Notes under the pieces: generated by a model
Seen by the model: only the letters and a program-made list of their open reading frames with translations
The model's database searches: none
Told to the model about the DNA's origin: nothing
Position numbers and translations under genes: made by a program
Assembly (NCBI RefSeq): GCF_902168435.1
Contig: NZ_LR656171.1
Span: 124,001 to 188,000 of the forward strand
Reading direction: 5' to 3'
DNA length: 64,000 nt
From: Bacillus marasmi
GTDB taxonomy: Bacteria; Bacillota; Bacilli; Bacillales; Cytobacillaceae
In this document: positions 33,421-46,417 of the stretch, in pieces
Layout of the letters: the number at the start of each line of letters is the position of its first letter
Position numbering within the stretch: position 1 is the first letter of the stretch

Positions 33421-35961
33421 TCATGCCTTCTCAATTTTTACAGCGCATTTTTTAAAATCTGGCTGCTTGGAAATTGGACAATAGCAATCTAGTGTTAATA
33501 GATTGATTAAGGTTTCTTCAGCAAAAAATGGAACATATACAGAACCTATAGCCGGGTTTCCGCGCCCCTTTGTTGTTACCTTAATTTCAATTTCACCACG
33601 GCGGGAAGAAAGTTTTATCTTATCTCCCGTTTTTATCCCTAAACTCTTAGCATCGTCAGGATGGATTTCACAAAGCGCCTCTGGAAAGGCACGGTGTAGT
33701 TCAGGAACTCTTCTTGTCATCGAACCACTATGCCAATGCTCAAGCACCCTTCCAGTTGATAACCAGTACGGATACTCTTCATCTGGAATCTCAGCAGCCT
33801 CTTCAAATGGACGAAAAATGATTGATGGACGATGTTCTGTCGATTTATAGAAATCAATTCCCTTATATTTAGACGCTGAACCGAATTCCTCTACACCGAT
33901 TTGGTCGAACCCATCCTCTTGTTTTCCGTGTGCGTATCTCCAGCTTGTTTCGAGCCACTTGCCATTCACATTGCGAACTGGCCAACAAATTCCATGCTGT
34001 TTTAGGTACTCATCGTATGGAGCCATTTGTTTCGCATTTAATTTCAAGGTCGTCCCTAATTGTTGAATCTCAGAATTGGTATTCTCATGAGGGTTAGTAA
34101 AGGTTCGATATTCCTCCCATAATAGGCGGTTGACTTCTCCTTCATCTTCTAGTAAATCGTTTTTCTTTTTATCCCAAACTAAACCAAACAAGACATCAAA
34201 TGCAGGTTTATCACCAATTTGCTTTCCTTCTAATACACGTTTAGCAACCTGAACGATTTGCCATAAATCCCATTTGGCTTCACCAGGGGCATCAATACAT
34301 TTTTCAAAAATAGCCGTTCTCCGCTCTGCATTACCAAACTGACCTTCACGCTCTACCCACATTGCTGCTGGGAAAACCACATCTGCTAGTTCAGTAGATT
34401 TTGTTGGATAGACCTCAGACACTACAATAAAGGCATCTAACACACCCTTACCATTTGCATCTCTTCCAATAAAGCGATTTAATTTCGGTAAAGTTTGTGC
34501 CCAGTTATTGGACATACTCCATAAAAACTTAACATTACCATTCCCCAATTCACGAAACATCTTCATCGTGTGGAAGCCTGGTGCTTGAATTGGGTCTAAG
34601 TACCCTTTCGGCAAATTCCAGACTAATTCTGTGAATTTTCGGTGCTCTGGATTTTTGACTACCATATCCGCTGGTAAACGATGTGAAAACACGCCAACCT
34701 CACGCGCAGTACCGCACGCACTCGGTTGTCCAGTTAAAGAGAATGGACCATTACCCGGCTGGGCAATTTTTCCTGTTAGCAAATGGATGTTATAAATAAG
34801 ATTGTTCATCCACGTTCCACGTGTATGCTGATTGACTCCCATCGTCCAAAGGGAGACGATTTTTTTCTTAGGATTAGCAAATTCTTTTGCCAAACCCTCG
34901 ATGTCCTCAGCCGGAACACCAGATAATCGCGTTGCCTCGTCTAATGTATAGGCACTGACCATCTTCTTGTATTCCTCAAACGGAATGACCCAATCCTTTT
35001 CGGCTGCTTGACCGATGTCCGTCATATCGTAATTGTCCTCAAAACTATTACCCAAGTTTTCAGTACCAGCTTTAAACTGGCCATGCTCCTGCACGAATTT
35101 TTCATCATATAGTTGATTTTGGATTAAATAATTTGCTATAGCATTAGCAATAGCCAAGTCAGATTGCGGTTTGAATATCATGGTCACATCGGCCATTTCC
35201 GATGTTCTCGATACTCTAGTGGTTAAATCATAATGTTTCACTTTTTCTTTATTTTTTAGCTTTCGGGCTGTCATCCTAGAATAAAGTACGGGATGCATCT
35301 CCGCCATATTTGCTCCCCAAGTAACGTAAACATCTGCCTCATCAAGGTCCTTATATGACCCCATCGGTTCATCCGATTGGAAGGTTGTCATAAACCCGGC
35401 GACGGCACTTGCCATACATAACCTAGCATTTGGATCAATATTATTACTTAATAAGCCAGCCTTCCAAAGCTTAACAGAGGCATATCCCTCCATGATTGTT
35501 TGCTGTCCTGACCCCCAGAATGCAATCGACTTCGGATTTTCTGCATGAGCTTCTCTTAACTTATTGGCAACCAAGTCTAACGCTTCTTCCCATGTTGCTT
35601 CTCTGAATCCGTTCATTGTTCCTTTTGTGGATTTGTCTGAACGAATTAACGGTTTAATTATTCGGTCTTTTCCGTAAAGAATTTTGCCAACATAATACCC
35701 TTTAATGCAGTTCAAGCCATTATTCGACTGATTATCAGGGTCTCCTTTAGTGGCGATAATTTTTCCATCCTTTACTCCAACGAGGATGCCACAGCCTGTC
35801 CCACAAAATCTGCAAACTGATTGTTTCCATTCATCTGGTTCAACCATTGCTTGGGCGTTCTTTTCTAGTGGTTTTTTTGCAGTTTGCTGGCTACAGCCGG
35901 CAGCTGCCATTGTTAACGAAACAGCGGTTGCTTTCAGCAGTGTTCTTCTCGTTAATTCCAT
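33421..35961 (-). CDS. napA: Periplasmic-type nitrate reductase catalytic subunit
   Basis: An 846-residue molybdopterin oxidoreductase reducing nitrate to nitrite outside the membrane. The Tat signal TRRTLLK has twin arginines at 5-6 and is followed by a lipobox-like AAAGC (Cys23), so the enzyme may be a Tat-exported lipoprotein. [4Fe-4S] ligands are C50, C53, C57 and C85, with electron-transfer Lys87; the Mo ligand is C182 (NARLCMASA). The start is ATG 35961 after GGAAGAGAG; the 33 residues upstream in frame are leader. First gene of napA-B-D-F, behind an FNR box. Confidence 0.95.
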   Translation of the reverse strand: MELTRRTLLKATAVSLTMAAAGCSQQTAKKPLEKNAQAMVEPDEWKQSVCRFCGTGCGILVGVKDGKIIATKGDPDNQSNNGLNCIKGYYVGKILYGKDRIIKPLIRSDKSTKGTMNGFREATWEEALDLVANKLREAHAENPKSIAFWGSGQQTIMEGYASVKLWKAGLLSNNIDPNARLCMASAVAGFMTTFQSDEPMGSYKDLDEADVYVTWGANMAEMHPVLYSRMTARKLKNKEKVKHYDLTTRVSRTSEMADVTMIFKPQSDLAIANAIANYLIQNQLYDEKFVQEHGQFKAGTENLGNSFEDNYDMTDIGQAAEKDWVIPFEEYKKMVSAYTLDEATRLSGVPAEDIEGLAKEFANPKKKIVSLWTMGVNQHTRGTWMNNLIYNIHLLTGKIAQPGNGPFSLTGQPSACGTAREVGVFSHRLPADMVVKNPEHRKFTELVWNLPKGYLDPIQAPGFHTMKMFRELGNGNVKFLWSMSNNWAQTLPKLNRFIGRDANGKGVLDAFIVVSEVYPTKSTELADVVFPAAMWVEREGQFGNAERRTAIFEKCIDAPGEAKWDLWQIVQVAKRVLEGKQIGDKPAFDVLFGLVWDKKKNDLLEDEGEVNRLLWEEYRTFTNPHENTNSEIQQLGTTLKLNAKQMAPYDEYLKQHGICWPVRNVNGKWLETSWRYAHGKQEDGFDQIGVEEFGSASKYKGIDFYKSTEHRPSIIFRPFEEAAEIPDEEYPYWLSTGRVLEHWHSGSMTRRVPELHRAFPEALCEIHPDDAKSLGIKTGDKIKLSSRRGEIEIKVTTKGRGNPAIGSVYVPFFAEETLINLLTLDCYCPISKQPDFKKCAVKIEKA

Positions 35962-35999
35962 AGGCTCTCTTCCTTTTCTTAAATTGAGGGTCTGTTTTA

Positions 36000-36043
36000 A
36001 TCGTACACGATTTTTTTTAAAAACTAGTGTGACGTACTTCACA
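36000..36043 (-). promoter_or_regulatory. nap promoter with perfect FNR box
   Basis: TGTGACGTACTTCACA at 36028-36043 is an exact TGTGA-N6-TCACA palindrome. On the minus strand a TACGAT -10 lies at 36000-36005, placing the box centre about 42 bp above the predicted start, which fits class II activation under anoxia. Confidence 0.75.
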
Positions 36044-36291
36044 GTTTGAAATATCTTCATTTTTTCCTAAAAATCGTGAAACCACAGATATTATCATGTT
36101 TTTGACCATACAATGCCTTATTTACGATTTGTTCGTCATCTATTTGTCATTTTTTTAATAATCACTCTATGCATAAATTTGTTGCACTATATGTTTTTTA
36201 GTGATAAGTTGCATTTCTTTATTACGATAATATTGATAAACTATTTCATGGAAAACTCTATGCGAAAAAGTATTATTAAGGTGTGGTATCA

Positions 36292-37374
36292 ATGATTGAG
36301 GACTTAATTGCAAATGGGTCGCTTATTATTTCTTTTCTTTTTATCGCAGGGCAAATATTTAAGAACTCTCCTTTGAACTTAAGTGCAAGGATTATTACTA
36401 GAATGCTAGCGGGAATCATTGGGGGTATATGGGGCACAGTTCTAATGTGGTTTTCAATCGAAGTGTCAGATACCATCATATTAGACATGAGAAGTATCGC
36501 TTTAGTACTTACTACACTTTACGGTGGACCACTAGCCTCTTTCATTTTTGTAATGATATTCAGCTTTTTCCGTGTCGCATTATTTGGACTAAACGAAGCA
36601 TCAATTGTTGCGATTGTTATTCTGATGATACTAAGTATAAGTTGTAGTTTGATTATTAAAATTGATAAATGGTCTATCCCGAAAAAATACTGGACTATGA
36701 TTTTTCTAAACCTTAGTTTGTATTGTTCCTCACTGATTTACTTAATTGATGATGCATCAAAACTTGGAAAATTATTCTTTTATTTCAGTCTTATTTCATT
36801 ATGCACTGCTTACTTCAGTTATGTAGTTGTCATTTATATCCAAAAATCAAATGAACTATTTAGGAAATATATGGAAGAGTCGAAAATTGATTTTTTAACA
36901 GGATTACACAATGTCCGTGCTTTTGATGAGATGTTTAACGAACAAATAAGAATTGTTGAAAATCAGAAGGAGATATTGTCCGTTCTTATTATTGATATCG
37001 ATTTCTTTAAAAAAGTAAATGATACTTACGGTCACACTGACGGAGATTTGGTTTTGCAAAAACTTGGAACAACCTTAAAACAATCTTCTCGTAGCTTTGA
37101 TATAGTGGCTCGTAAGGGTGGAGAAGAATTCGCCGTTTTGTTATTGGATTGCACACTTCAAAGAGCTTTAGAAATTGCTGAGAAAATCCGGCACAAGGTG
37201 GAACACACTAAATTTCCAATCTCAAATGGTCAAGAAATCAATATTACTATTTCGATTGGGGTAGCATCATATCCTGGGACAGTAGAAAATCATAAAGATT
37301 TACTTCACCAAGCAGATGCAGCGCTTTATCTTGCAAAGCGTTCAGGAAGGAACATGGTTTGTCATGGAAATTAG
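36292..37374 (+). CDS. Membrane diguanylate cyclase (5TM-GGDEF)
   Basis: A 360-residue protein with about six N-terminal membrane segments of the 5TMR_LYT type (about 1-185) and a C-terminal GGDEF domain (about 195-358). The active-site motif is intact as GGEEF within ARKGGEEFAV, and the inhibitory I-site RSFD lies exactly five residues upstream. The Mg2+ site DIDFFKKVNDTYGH is present. It is predicted to make c-di-GMP with product feedback. ATG 36292 with AAGGTG 8 nt upstream. Monocistronic and divergent from nap, with no obvious link to it. Confidence 0.92.
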   Translation: MIEDLIANGSLIISFLFIAGQIFKNSPLNLSARIITRMLAGIIGGIWGTVLMWFSIEVSDTIILDMRSIALVLTTLYGGPLASFIFVMIFSFFRVALFGLNEASIVAIVILMILSISCSLIIKIDKWSIPKKYWTMIFLNLSLYCSSLIYLIDDASKLGKLFFYFSLISLCTAYFSYVVVIYIQKSNELFRKYMEESKIDFLTGLHNVRAFDEMFNEQIRIVENQKEILSVLIIDIDFFKKVNDTYGHTDGDLVLQKLGTTLKQSSRSFDIVARKGGEEFAVLLLDCTLQRALEIAEKIRHKVEHTKFPISNGQEINITISIGVASYPGTVENHKDLLHQADAALYLAKRSGRNMVCHGN

Positions 37375-37398
37375 GAATACTTTCCACTAGACAAAAAG

Positions 37399-37430
37399 GA
37401 CGTAGTAGCTAATTTTACAGCAACTACGTC
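37399..37430 (-). terminator. Terminator of the hydrolase gene
   Basis: GACGTAGTAGCT and AGC.ACTACGTC arms, followed on the minus strand by CTTTTTGTC. Confidence 0.7.
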
Positions 37431-37510
37431 TACGTCCCTATTAATCCTTTAGTATTAAGATTTCTCGACAATCGAAATGGATATACTAACTTACTTTATA
37501 AAGGAGTATA

Positions 37511-38548
37511 CTAGGATTTCTCGTCACTATTTACTTCCTCAATCATATCCATGATTGCCATTACGACTAGTTCTGGTTCATCATCCATCACAGCGTGTCC
37601 TGAATTTTTCGCGGTAAGGATTTTGCTGTTTGTTGAAAGTCTCAGCATTTTTTGTTGCTCATCTTGCCAGATTTCTTCCATTTTATCACTTTGTTCTTTT
37701 GTTAAACCAAATGGCGTTGCATCAATGGCAATTCCTCGAGTGATGATAGTAATCGGAATATCTCCTAATGCTTGGTTGCGAATACTGTCTTCTAATTGTG
37801 TCAGATAACTCAACTCCTCATTTATCGCTTGAAAGGCCTTTGGACGAAGCTCAATGTTTATCATTCGTCCATTCTCATCTGTGTTAACATCAAGCGCATC
37901 AAAGTGATCCAAGACGCGGATGACCCCTGTCAACTTTAGTACAGTTAGAACATACTGGTTGGATGTACCAATTGATAACTCATCAACTCCTGCCTCACGA
38001 AAAATGGCTTCCGTTCTCTTAGAGAAATCTTCGGTTCTGGCATCTAATAACACAATACCCGCTACTTCATCAGGATAGGTTTGGGCAAATAACCGTGTGT
38101 ACATACCACCTAGAGAATGTCCTACTAGGATGTATGGCCCCTCAATATTTTCCTTTTTCAAAACGGTATAGAGTTCCTTTACAATATTTTCCCCAGTTCG
38201 TTCAGTTTTTGCCTTATCACTCCATGCATAGCCGCCACGGTCATAGGTGATGACAGTCGCAGTTTTCGAAAGCTCTTTTGGAATCTCCCCCCAGCTAGCA
38301 CTTGATGCTGCACTCCCACCTTCAAGAATTATCGTTGGACCACCTTCTCCCTGTTGATGGAGATGCAGCTTGAACTCTCCGGCATCAATTAGTTTTCCCG
38401 GAGCTAGATTGTTTTTGACGCCGATATAACTAGAGATTGACTCATACAATATCCCTGTTAAAGTCAACATTAAGCACAATGCTAGTAAACCCTTGAAGAA
38501 TTTTATTATGGCTCCGGATTTTTTTGTGCTTTTCACATTAACCTGCAT
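37511..38548 (-). CDS. Membrane-anchored alpha/beta hydrolase
   Basis: A 345-residue protein with an N-terminal membrane helix (about 14-35) and an alpha/beta-hydrolase fold outside or at the membrane. The nucleophile elbow is GHSLGGMY (Ser in LVGHSLGG), the oxyanion region LEGGSAAS, and the probable catalytic His is in NSGHAVMDDEPE near the C-terminus. Substrate unknown. ATG 38548 after GGAGGAA; it overlaps the CPBP protease gene by 11 bp, so the two are co-translated. Confidence 0.87.
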   Translation of the reverse strand: MQVNVKSTKKSGAIIKFFKGLLALCLMLTLTGILYESISSYIGVKNNLAPGKLIDAGEFKLHLHQQGEGGPTIILEGGSAASSASWGEIPKELSKTATVITYDRGGYAWSDKAKTERTGENIVKELYTVLKKENIEGPYILVGHSLGGMYTRLFAQTYPDEVAGIVLLDARTEDFSKRTEAIFREAGVDELSIGTSNQYVLTVLKLTGVIRVLDHFDALDVNTDENGRMINIELRPKAFQAINEELSYLTQLEDSIRNQALGDIPITIITRGIAIDATPFGLTKEQSDKMEEIWQDEQQKMLRLSTNSKILTAKNSGHAVMDDEPELVVMAIMDMIEEVNSDEKS

Positions 38549-39404
38549 GTTCTGTTCCTCCTGTCTGTTTGTCTAATGAGCTGGAAATTGACCTACGATA
38601 GAACATAATAGCGCCTATGTTCGTAATGATTAATACCGCTGTAAAAATTAAACTTGATTCCAAGCCATAACCGGCACCGTTCCATATTGTTTTATTTTCA
38701 TAGACAAGATAAAACAATGATTCCACGTTCTTTCCCCCATTGATAAAACCAAAAATAGAAGATTGAAGGAAATTCATAGTGAAATGTAGCCCGATTGGCA
38801 TCCAAAGACTCCTCGAATAAGCACGTGCAATAGACATTAATAGCGACAATAGAAAAATGTTTGTCATCTCGGTTAGTATAAAAGCTAGCGGCCTTGAAAA
38901 AGCATTTGGATTAATCAAATGGATTCCCGTAAAAATGAGGGAGTTTACGAATATCGCTGCTTTCACACCTACATGATGTTGATAAAGACAAAAGAGATAT
39001 CCTCTAAACAGCCATTCCTCGCCTATCGCAACCAAGAGAAATATAATGACTTGCCATAGCATCACATTCATTCCCCAGCTTTGTTCCACCAATTCAGTAT
39101 TACCAGCAATTAGCATGAATGACATAGCGACAGCCATCACAATCGTAATAATTAGAGCGCCGCTCATAGTATGATTTACAGCTAATTGGTCCTGCCACCC
39201 AACGGCCCATTCCTTTCTCCTATCAAGTACAAGCTTTAAAAGCAAAGCTGTTAAACACATACTGAGATGAGGAATAACATTTCCCATATTAATCCCTTTT
39301 AATAAAAATTGATCCGCTAGAAGTAGCACGCCAATTAGGACAAACATTGTTATCATCGCAAGCACCGTTTTTCCAAATAAACCTAATATATCTTTCATAT
39401 TCAT
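38538..39404 (-). CDS. CPBP-family intramembrane glutamic protease (CAAX-like)
   Basis: A 288-residue membrane protein with about eight segments and the three CPBP/ABI motifs: EEWLFRGYLF (paired Glu and Arg), FTGIHLINP (His) and the last His/Asn-type motif GLHFTMNFLQ. Members cleave substrates within membranes or act in bacteriocin self-immunity. Forms a two-gene unit with the downstream hydrolase and follows the NarL-type system, from which it is separated by a terminator. Confidence 0.88.
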   Translation of the reverse strand: MNMKDILGLFGKTVLAMITMFVLIGVLLLADQFLLKGINMGNVIPHLSMCLTALLLKLVLDRRKEWAVGWQDQLAVNHTMSGALIITIVMAVAMSFMLIAGNTELVEQSWGMNVMLWQVIIFLLVAIGEEWLFRGYLFCLYQHHVGVKAAIFVNSLIFTGIHLINPNAFSRPLAFILTEMTNIFLLSLLMSIARAYSRSLWMPIGLHFTMNFLQSSIFGFINGGKNVESLFYLVYENKTIWNGAGYGLESSLIFTAVLIITNIGAIMFYRRSISSSLDKQTGGTEHAG

Positions 39405-39500
39405 TTAATCTCACCCTTCCTTTCTATATCCCTATCTTATTGAAAATAAGTCACGCCCACTTAGTGTCTGAAGTCATATAAAAAGTCATAAACACAAAAA

Positions 39501-39522
39501 GGACGACTACTGATAGACGTCC
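39501..39522 (-). terminator. Terminator after the NarL-type regulator
   Basis: GGACG and CGTCC arms with a 12-nt loop, followed on minus by TTTTTGTGTTT; weak stem but well placed 32 bp after the stop. Confidence 0.5.
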
Positions 39523-39553
39523 GCGTTTAACAAATTCCTTTTCATAAAAAAAC

Positions 39554-40204
39554 TTATAATAGCTTTTCCTGTTGGGCTTTACGAATCGCTTCGGCTCGAT
39601 TCGAGACCTCTAGCTTGCTATAAAGACTTGAAATGTAATTTTTAACTGTTCCCATTGACAGGAATAATTTTTCAGCTATAAATTGATTCGATAAACCTTC
39701 TGATAGGCATTTCAGAATCTCTAACTCTCTTTTACTTAATAAATACTTTTGAGCGTTTTCTTCTTTATTTTTTCCAGGCGAGTCAATATGGTTTGAAAAT
39801 AACGATTTCGCCACCTCATGCGTGATTAAATTCCCACCATTGGCGACGACTCGAATTCCAGCAACCAAATCCTTCGTGTCTATTGCCTTTAGTAAATAGC
39901 CCTCTGCACCGATACGTAGAGCTTCAATTACATAGTCCATTTCCTGGAAAGTGGTAAGCATGATGATTTTAATGTACGGATGCTTTTCTTTAATTTTTCG
40001 TGTTGCTTCAATTCCATCCATCACTGGCATATTTATATCCATTAACACCATATCCGGTGGTTCTTTTTCACAAAACGTGACTGCATGTTCCCCATTTTCG
40101 ACTGCAGCCACGACCTGTATATCTTCCTCAATATCTAGAACGATTTGTAAGCTAGAGCGAATCAGTTCTTGATCCTCTGCCAGTAGCAAGCGTATTGGCT
40201 CCAT
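39554..40204 (-). CDS. NarL/FixJ-family response regulator
   Basis: A 216-residue regulator with receiver domain (1-120; acidic E10/D11, phospho-acceptor D55 in MVLMDINMP, K105 region LLKAID) and a C-terminal LuxR-type helix-turn-helix (about 150-212; LSKRELEILKCLSEGLSNQFIAE). It pairs with the kinase encoded 5 bp upstream. The targets are probably local (for example the CPBP/hydrolase genes), but no binding site can be identified. Confidence 0.92.
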   Translation of the reverse strand: MEPIRLLLAEDQELIRSSLQIVLDIEEDIQVVAAVENGEHAVTFCEKEPPDMVLMDINMPVMDGIEATRKIKEKHPYIKIIMLTTFQEMDYVIEALRIGAEGYLLKAIDTKDLVAGIRVVANGGNLITHEVAKSLFSNHIDSPGKNKEENAQKYLLSKRELEILKCLSEGLSNQFIAEKLFLSMGTVKNYISSLYSKLEVSNRAEAIRKAQQEKLL

Positions 40205-40209
40205 GCTCT

Positions 40210-41379
40210 CTACCCCCCCATTGGAATTTCTATTAATACAATTGTTCCCATACCTGCTTCAGATCGAATGTGAAAAGTACCTCTGAGCGCATTAATTCGT
40301 TCCTTCATTCCTTGAATTCCGTATCCATCCTTCGTATTCTTAAAACCTTTCCCGTTATCTTCAACCGTTAATCTTATACGTTCATTCAATATAGATAATG
40401 AAACTTTTATTTCCGTGGCATGCCCATGTTTCTTGGCATTGGTCAAGGATTCTTGCAGGCATCTGAGGTAAACAAGTTTAATAGCTTCCGTTGTAGCATA
40501 AGGGACTTCCTCAATCTCCAAGATTACTGCTGTTCCAGTTTGATGAGAAAAGTCTTCAGCTGTTTTTCTGATTAATTCATCAAGCGGCCATTTCAACTCA
40601 TTCATTGCCATGTCATGAACGGTTTGGCGAATCTGTTCCAGAGTCTTTCGACTATACACAATTAATTCTCCAAGCCTTTTCTTTGCTGTCTCAGGATTAC
40701 GGTCCATGAGTGTTTGCACAGCTTCCATCGCCACGATCACCGCAGTCAAAGAATGTCCGACTGTATCATGAAGTTCTCTTGACATTCGATTTCTTTCTTC
40801 TAACAAAGTAATCCGTTCAACCTGGTAAATATAATGTTCCAATTCTTTGTTTTTCTCCTCAATTGAGATTATACTTTCCGCAAGCTTATGTTTTTGTCGC
40901 AAAAATACCCCAAAGCTAAACCCGAATGCGCAAAATAAAATTAAATTGCTTATCTGGTTACTAACATATAAAAAATCGTAATCTCCAATTATTTTAAGCG
41001 CAAAAGGAAAGACGAGAATACAAAGAGGCGCAACCCAGTAGATTACTTTTTTTGAAGATAAGTAGGAAACCACAAATACTGGCATATAAAAATAACTAAC
41101 TGCGTTCACTTCATCGGAAATGAAAGAAATGATATAAAGTGTGTAGCCGGCACTTAACAAAAGCTCTGTTGTAATGAACCATCTTGGGCGAATGTGTTCG
41201 GGCAAATAAAAAAGCTGAGGAACGGAATAGGATATGAGAGCAAGAGAAATTACTAACCCACGATGGTCATCTGGAGCATAACTGTATATATAAATAACAC
41301 TTAGTAAAAACCCCATAAAACGAAGACCGACCACAAACCAGTCGGCCCATCCCCACTTCCTCCTTACATGTAACTCCAT
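40210..41379 (-). CDS. HisKA_3-type sensor histidine kinase
   Basis: A 389-residue membrane kinase of the NarX/LiaS-DesK class. Five or six N-terminal membrane segments (about 15-165), a coiled coil (170-190), the dimerisation/phosphorylation motif ERNRMSRELHDTVGHSLT with the His in ELHD, and a HATPase domain with NAKKHGHA and DNGKGF. It partners the NarL-type regulator directly downstream. The membrane sensor is of no recognised ligand class. Confidence 0.92.
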   Translation of the reverse strand: MELHVRRKWGWADWFVVGLRFMGFLLSVIYIYSYAPDDHRGLVISLALISYSVPQLFYLPEHIRPRWFITTELLLSAGYTLYIISFISDEVNAVSYFYMPVFVVSYLSSKKVIYWVAPLCILVFPFALKIIGDYDFLYVSNQISNLILFCAFGFSFGVFLRQKHKLAESIISIEEKNKELEHYIYQVERITLLEERNRMSRELHDTVGHSLTAVIVAMEAVQTLMDRNPETAKKRLGELIVYSRKTLEQIRQTVHDMAMNELKWPLDELIRKTAEDFSHQTGTAVILEIEEVPYATTEAIKLVYLRCLQESLTNAKKHGHATEIKVSLSILNERIRLTVEDNGKGFKNTKDGYGIQGMKERINALRGTFHIRSEAGMGTIVLIEIPMGG

Positions 41380-41547
41380 AAAAATTGATCCCCTTTTGAG
41401 CTGAATTACCCAAAAGATACCATATGGAGCGAGGATTAGTAAATAAAATTCAGAATTCGAGGAAAATTCACTAAACCATCAATGACCTCGCAACTTAACT
41501 GACTAATACAATCTGTTCCTGTCATTTCAATTCTTGTATGCAATTTT

Positions 41548-42561
41548 TCATTTTTCATTTGCGATTTCTTTTCTATTAGGTGCTAGCGGTGGTTGTTCTA
41601 ACCATTTATTTTTCACCATAATATTAAACCATTTTTTTGTAACAGATAGATTCTTTATGATTGTGCTTTCATAAACTGCAATTAAATCAGCTCTCATAGA
41701 GGATGCAAGTCCCTCGCCAAAATAGGCTTGCGCCACTTGTGATAAGAAACCCATATGATACATCATTAATTTCTCAGAAAATGGGGATTCAGTCGAGATT
41801 GTAATCTCAGTTTCCCATGATTTAGGGACTGGCAAATTGTCTTTAAACATGATTTTCGAAAATGCTTGTATATTACTATCAGCAACGCTCTGGGAATATT
41901 CTAGAAACTTTCGAACTTCTGTCGATTGTGAAACTTGTGCAAATCCAATGGATAATGCTTTGGCTAAGATACTCTTTTTCAAATTTAGAGACATACTGAT
42001 TACTTCAGTAGCAGCCAAACATCTTCCTTTCCCGAAAAAACCATCTGTAAAATCCTTACTAGTAATGAATTCCGGGTTCTTGGCAGGATAAAATAGAGGA
42101 TCTCTCTGAAATTCTCCTAGTGTGAGCAATAGCTCGATCACTTGGTTATACATACGTAATACATCATGATTACAGGCTGTGTAAAAATCTCTTAAATCTT
42201 TTCTTATAGACACAGCAATTGATTTTGAATGTCCCATTAATCCGTGTAAAGTCATTACATATAAATAATTCAAGCAAAAAACATCAGTAAATAATCTCGT
42301 GGTATTATTATTGAGGTCGGCATCATTAAACCCGACCGGAATCGGAAATCCATCCCTCTCTAATAATCCTTCAATTTGTGGCTTTTGTTTTTCAAAAATT
42401 TGGATAGCATCCTCAAATATCGCTTTCGTTCTCCTATCTTCAATAATAGTGACCATATATTTATTTACCATATATGTCATTGTCCCATTAATAAACTGAC
42501 CCCAGAGCGAACCAATTTCTGTTGATGTAAGCTGTATGTTGTTCTTATCCACAAATTTCAC
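41548..42561 (-). CDS. DUF3231 family protein
   Basis: A 337-residue protein built from two tandem helical units (about 10-150 and 185-320), each resembling the DUF3231 domain common in spore-forming bacilli (GSLWGQFINGTMTY in the first, SLNLKKSILAKALSIGF in the second). The fold is expected to be ferritin-like four-helix, but I see no clear diiron ligand set. No signal peptide or membrane segment. It stands alone, 145 bp from the rph gene. Function unknown. Confidence 0.82.
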   Translation of the reverse strand: MKFVDKNNIQLTSTEIGSLWGQFINGTMTYMVNKYMVTIIEDRRTKAIFEDAIQIFEKQKPQIEGLLERDGFPIPVGFNDADLNNNTTRLFTDVFCLNYLYVMTLHGLMGHSKSIAVSIRKDLRDFYTACNHDVLRMYNQVIELLLTLGEFQRDPLFYPAKNPEFITSKDFTDGFFGKGRCLAATEVISMSLNLKKSILAKALSIGFAQVSQSTEVRKFLEYSQSVADSNIQAFSKIMFKDNLPVPKSWETEITISTESPFSEKLMMYHMGFLSQVAQAYFGEGLASSMRADLIAVYESTIIKNLSVTKKWFNIMVKNKWLEQPPLAPNRKEIANEK

Positions 42562-42706
42562 CTCAATAATTATTATGAATAGATTTGAGGTTCAATATGT
42601 ATTCTTTAATAGCGTTAAAAATCTAATATCCTATAATTTTTTTATCTGCCGCGTCCATTCTTGAAAAATAAATATTGGGTCGTTAGCGCATTTCAGGACT
42701 CAGCAA

Positions 42707-45319
<2,613 letters not shown>

Positions 45320-45634
45320 TCAACATCTCTCCTTAACGGTAATGTTCTATTGATTTTAGCAGTAGTAAATGAGTATTATAAGTCTATAATTGCCATTATT
45401 AGGATGTTATAATTGAAATAGGAAGAGAATAACGAGGCTTTACCATTACATATAGTATTCCTTATTACCACGATTCATCCACTTGAACACCCATCCATCC
45501 CCATTTAACGGTTATTATTTTACATTTTTTTCAATTATTTTATAAATTTATCCTTTAATGTTATTTATTGAAGATATTGGTTGTGTTTTTCGCTATTGTA
45601 ATATAATATCAATCTGTAAAAATGGAGGGTTATT

Positions 45635-46219
45635 ATGAGTAAGGTTAAATCCTTTGGTAAGAAAATCTTAATTGGAATTGGTTCTATTTTTATCTTATTT
45701 ATTGTCATTGGTCTTTTAACAGCTGAGGATGATACTGAAAAAGCAACGTCAGATGAGAAAGCATCATCTAAAAAAACGGAAGCGGTTGCAACAGAAGCAA
45801 AAACTGAAGCAAAAGAGGAAACAGCACCGGTTGAAGAAGTAAAAGACCAAACAGATGTATTAATTACAGCAATCAATACGTCAAAAGATATCATCGGTGA
45901 AGATACGGTAACTTTAGTGGTACAAAACAATACCGATAAAGTATTAAAAAACATTACTGTAGGAATTACGGGGTATGATGCAGACGGTTTTCCTATTAAA
46001 CTCAATTTTGGATATGATGATGTATACGGTGGAAAAGCCGAAAACGTTAATTTACAACCAGGTCAATCAAAAGACTATAGTTGGACTGTTTATTCTAAAG
46101 AACATAACCTTGCCAAAGCAAAAGCTTGTATCAATACATATGAATTTTATGATGTAGCTGAACAAGAAAACGCATTCTTTTCAACATGGAGAACTCAAAA
46201 CGCAAATAATCCATATTAA
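45635..46219 (+). CDS. Membrane-anchored protein with DUF5780-like domain
   Basis: A 194-residue protein: one N-terminal membrane helix (about 10-28), an acidic Lys/Glu/Thr/Ala-rich linker (30-72) and a C-terminal beta-rich domain (about 75-190) containing VQNNTDKVLKNITVGITGYD and QPGQSKDYSWTVY. The pattern resembles immunoglobulin-like stalk domains such as DUF5780, which is only a tentative match. Topology suggests the domain lies outside the cell. ATG 45635 follows GGAGGG. A terminator closes the unit. Function unknown. Confidence 0.72.
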   Translation: MSKVKSFGKKILIGIGSIFILFIVIGLLTAEDDTEKATSDEKASSKKTEAVATEAKTEAKEETAPVEEVKDQTDVLITAINTSKDIIGEDTVTLVVQNNTDKVLKNITVGITGYDADGFPIKLNFGYDDVYGGKAENVNLQPGQSKDYSWTVYSKEHNLAKAKACINTYEFYDVAEQENAFFSTWRTQNANNPY

Positions 46220-46312
46220 TTCCGATTAAGTTAATTGATACACCAATTCACAACCAAAGCAACCAGATAATCACCTTCATGTTATTATATCAAAATACTA
46301 ATAATCAAATAA

Positions 46313-46355
46313 AAGGAGCATACCTATTAGAGTTCATCTAATGGGTATGCTCCTT
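46313..46355. terminator. Bidirectional terminator
   Basis: AAGGAGCATACC.ATTAGA and its complement flank a 5-nt loop; T-rich on both sides, serving the convergent genes at 45635 and 46418. Confidence 0.85.
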
Positions 46356-46417
46356 ATTTTAATTGTGAACTTTTATTCGGCTTAGAAAATATCCACTGTT
46401 AAAGCAAATATTTGTCT

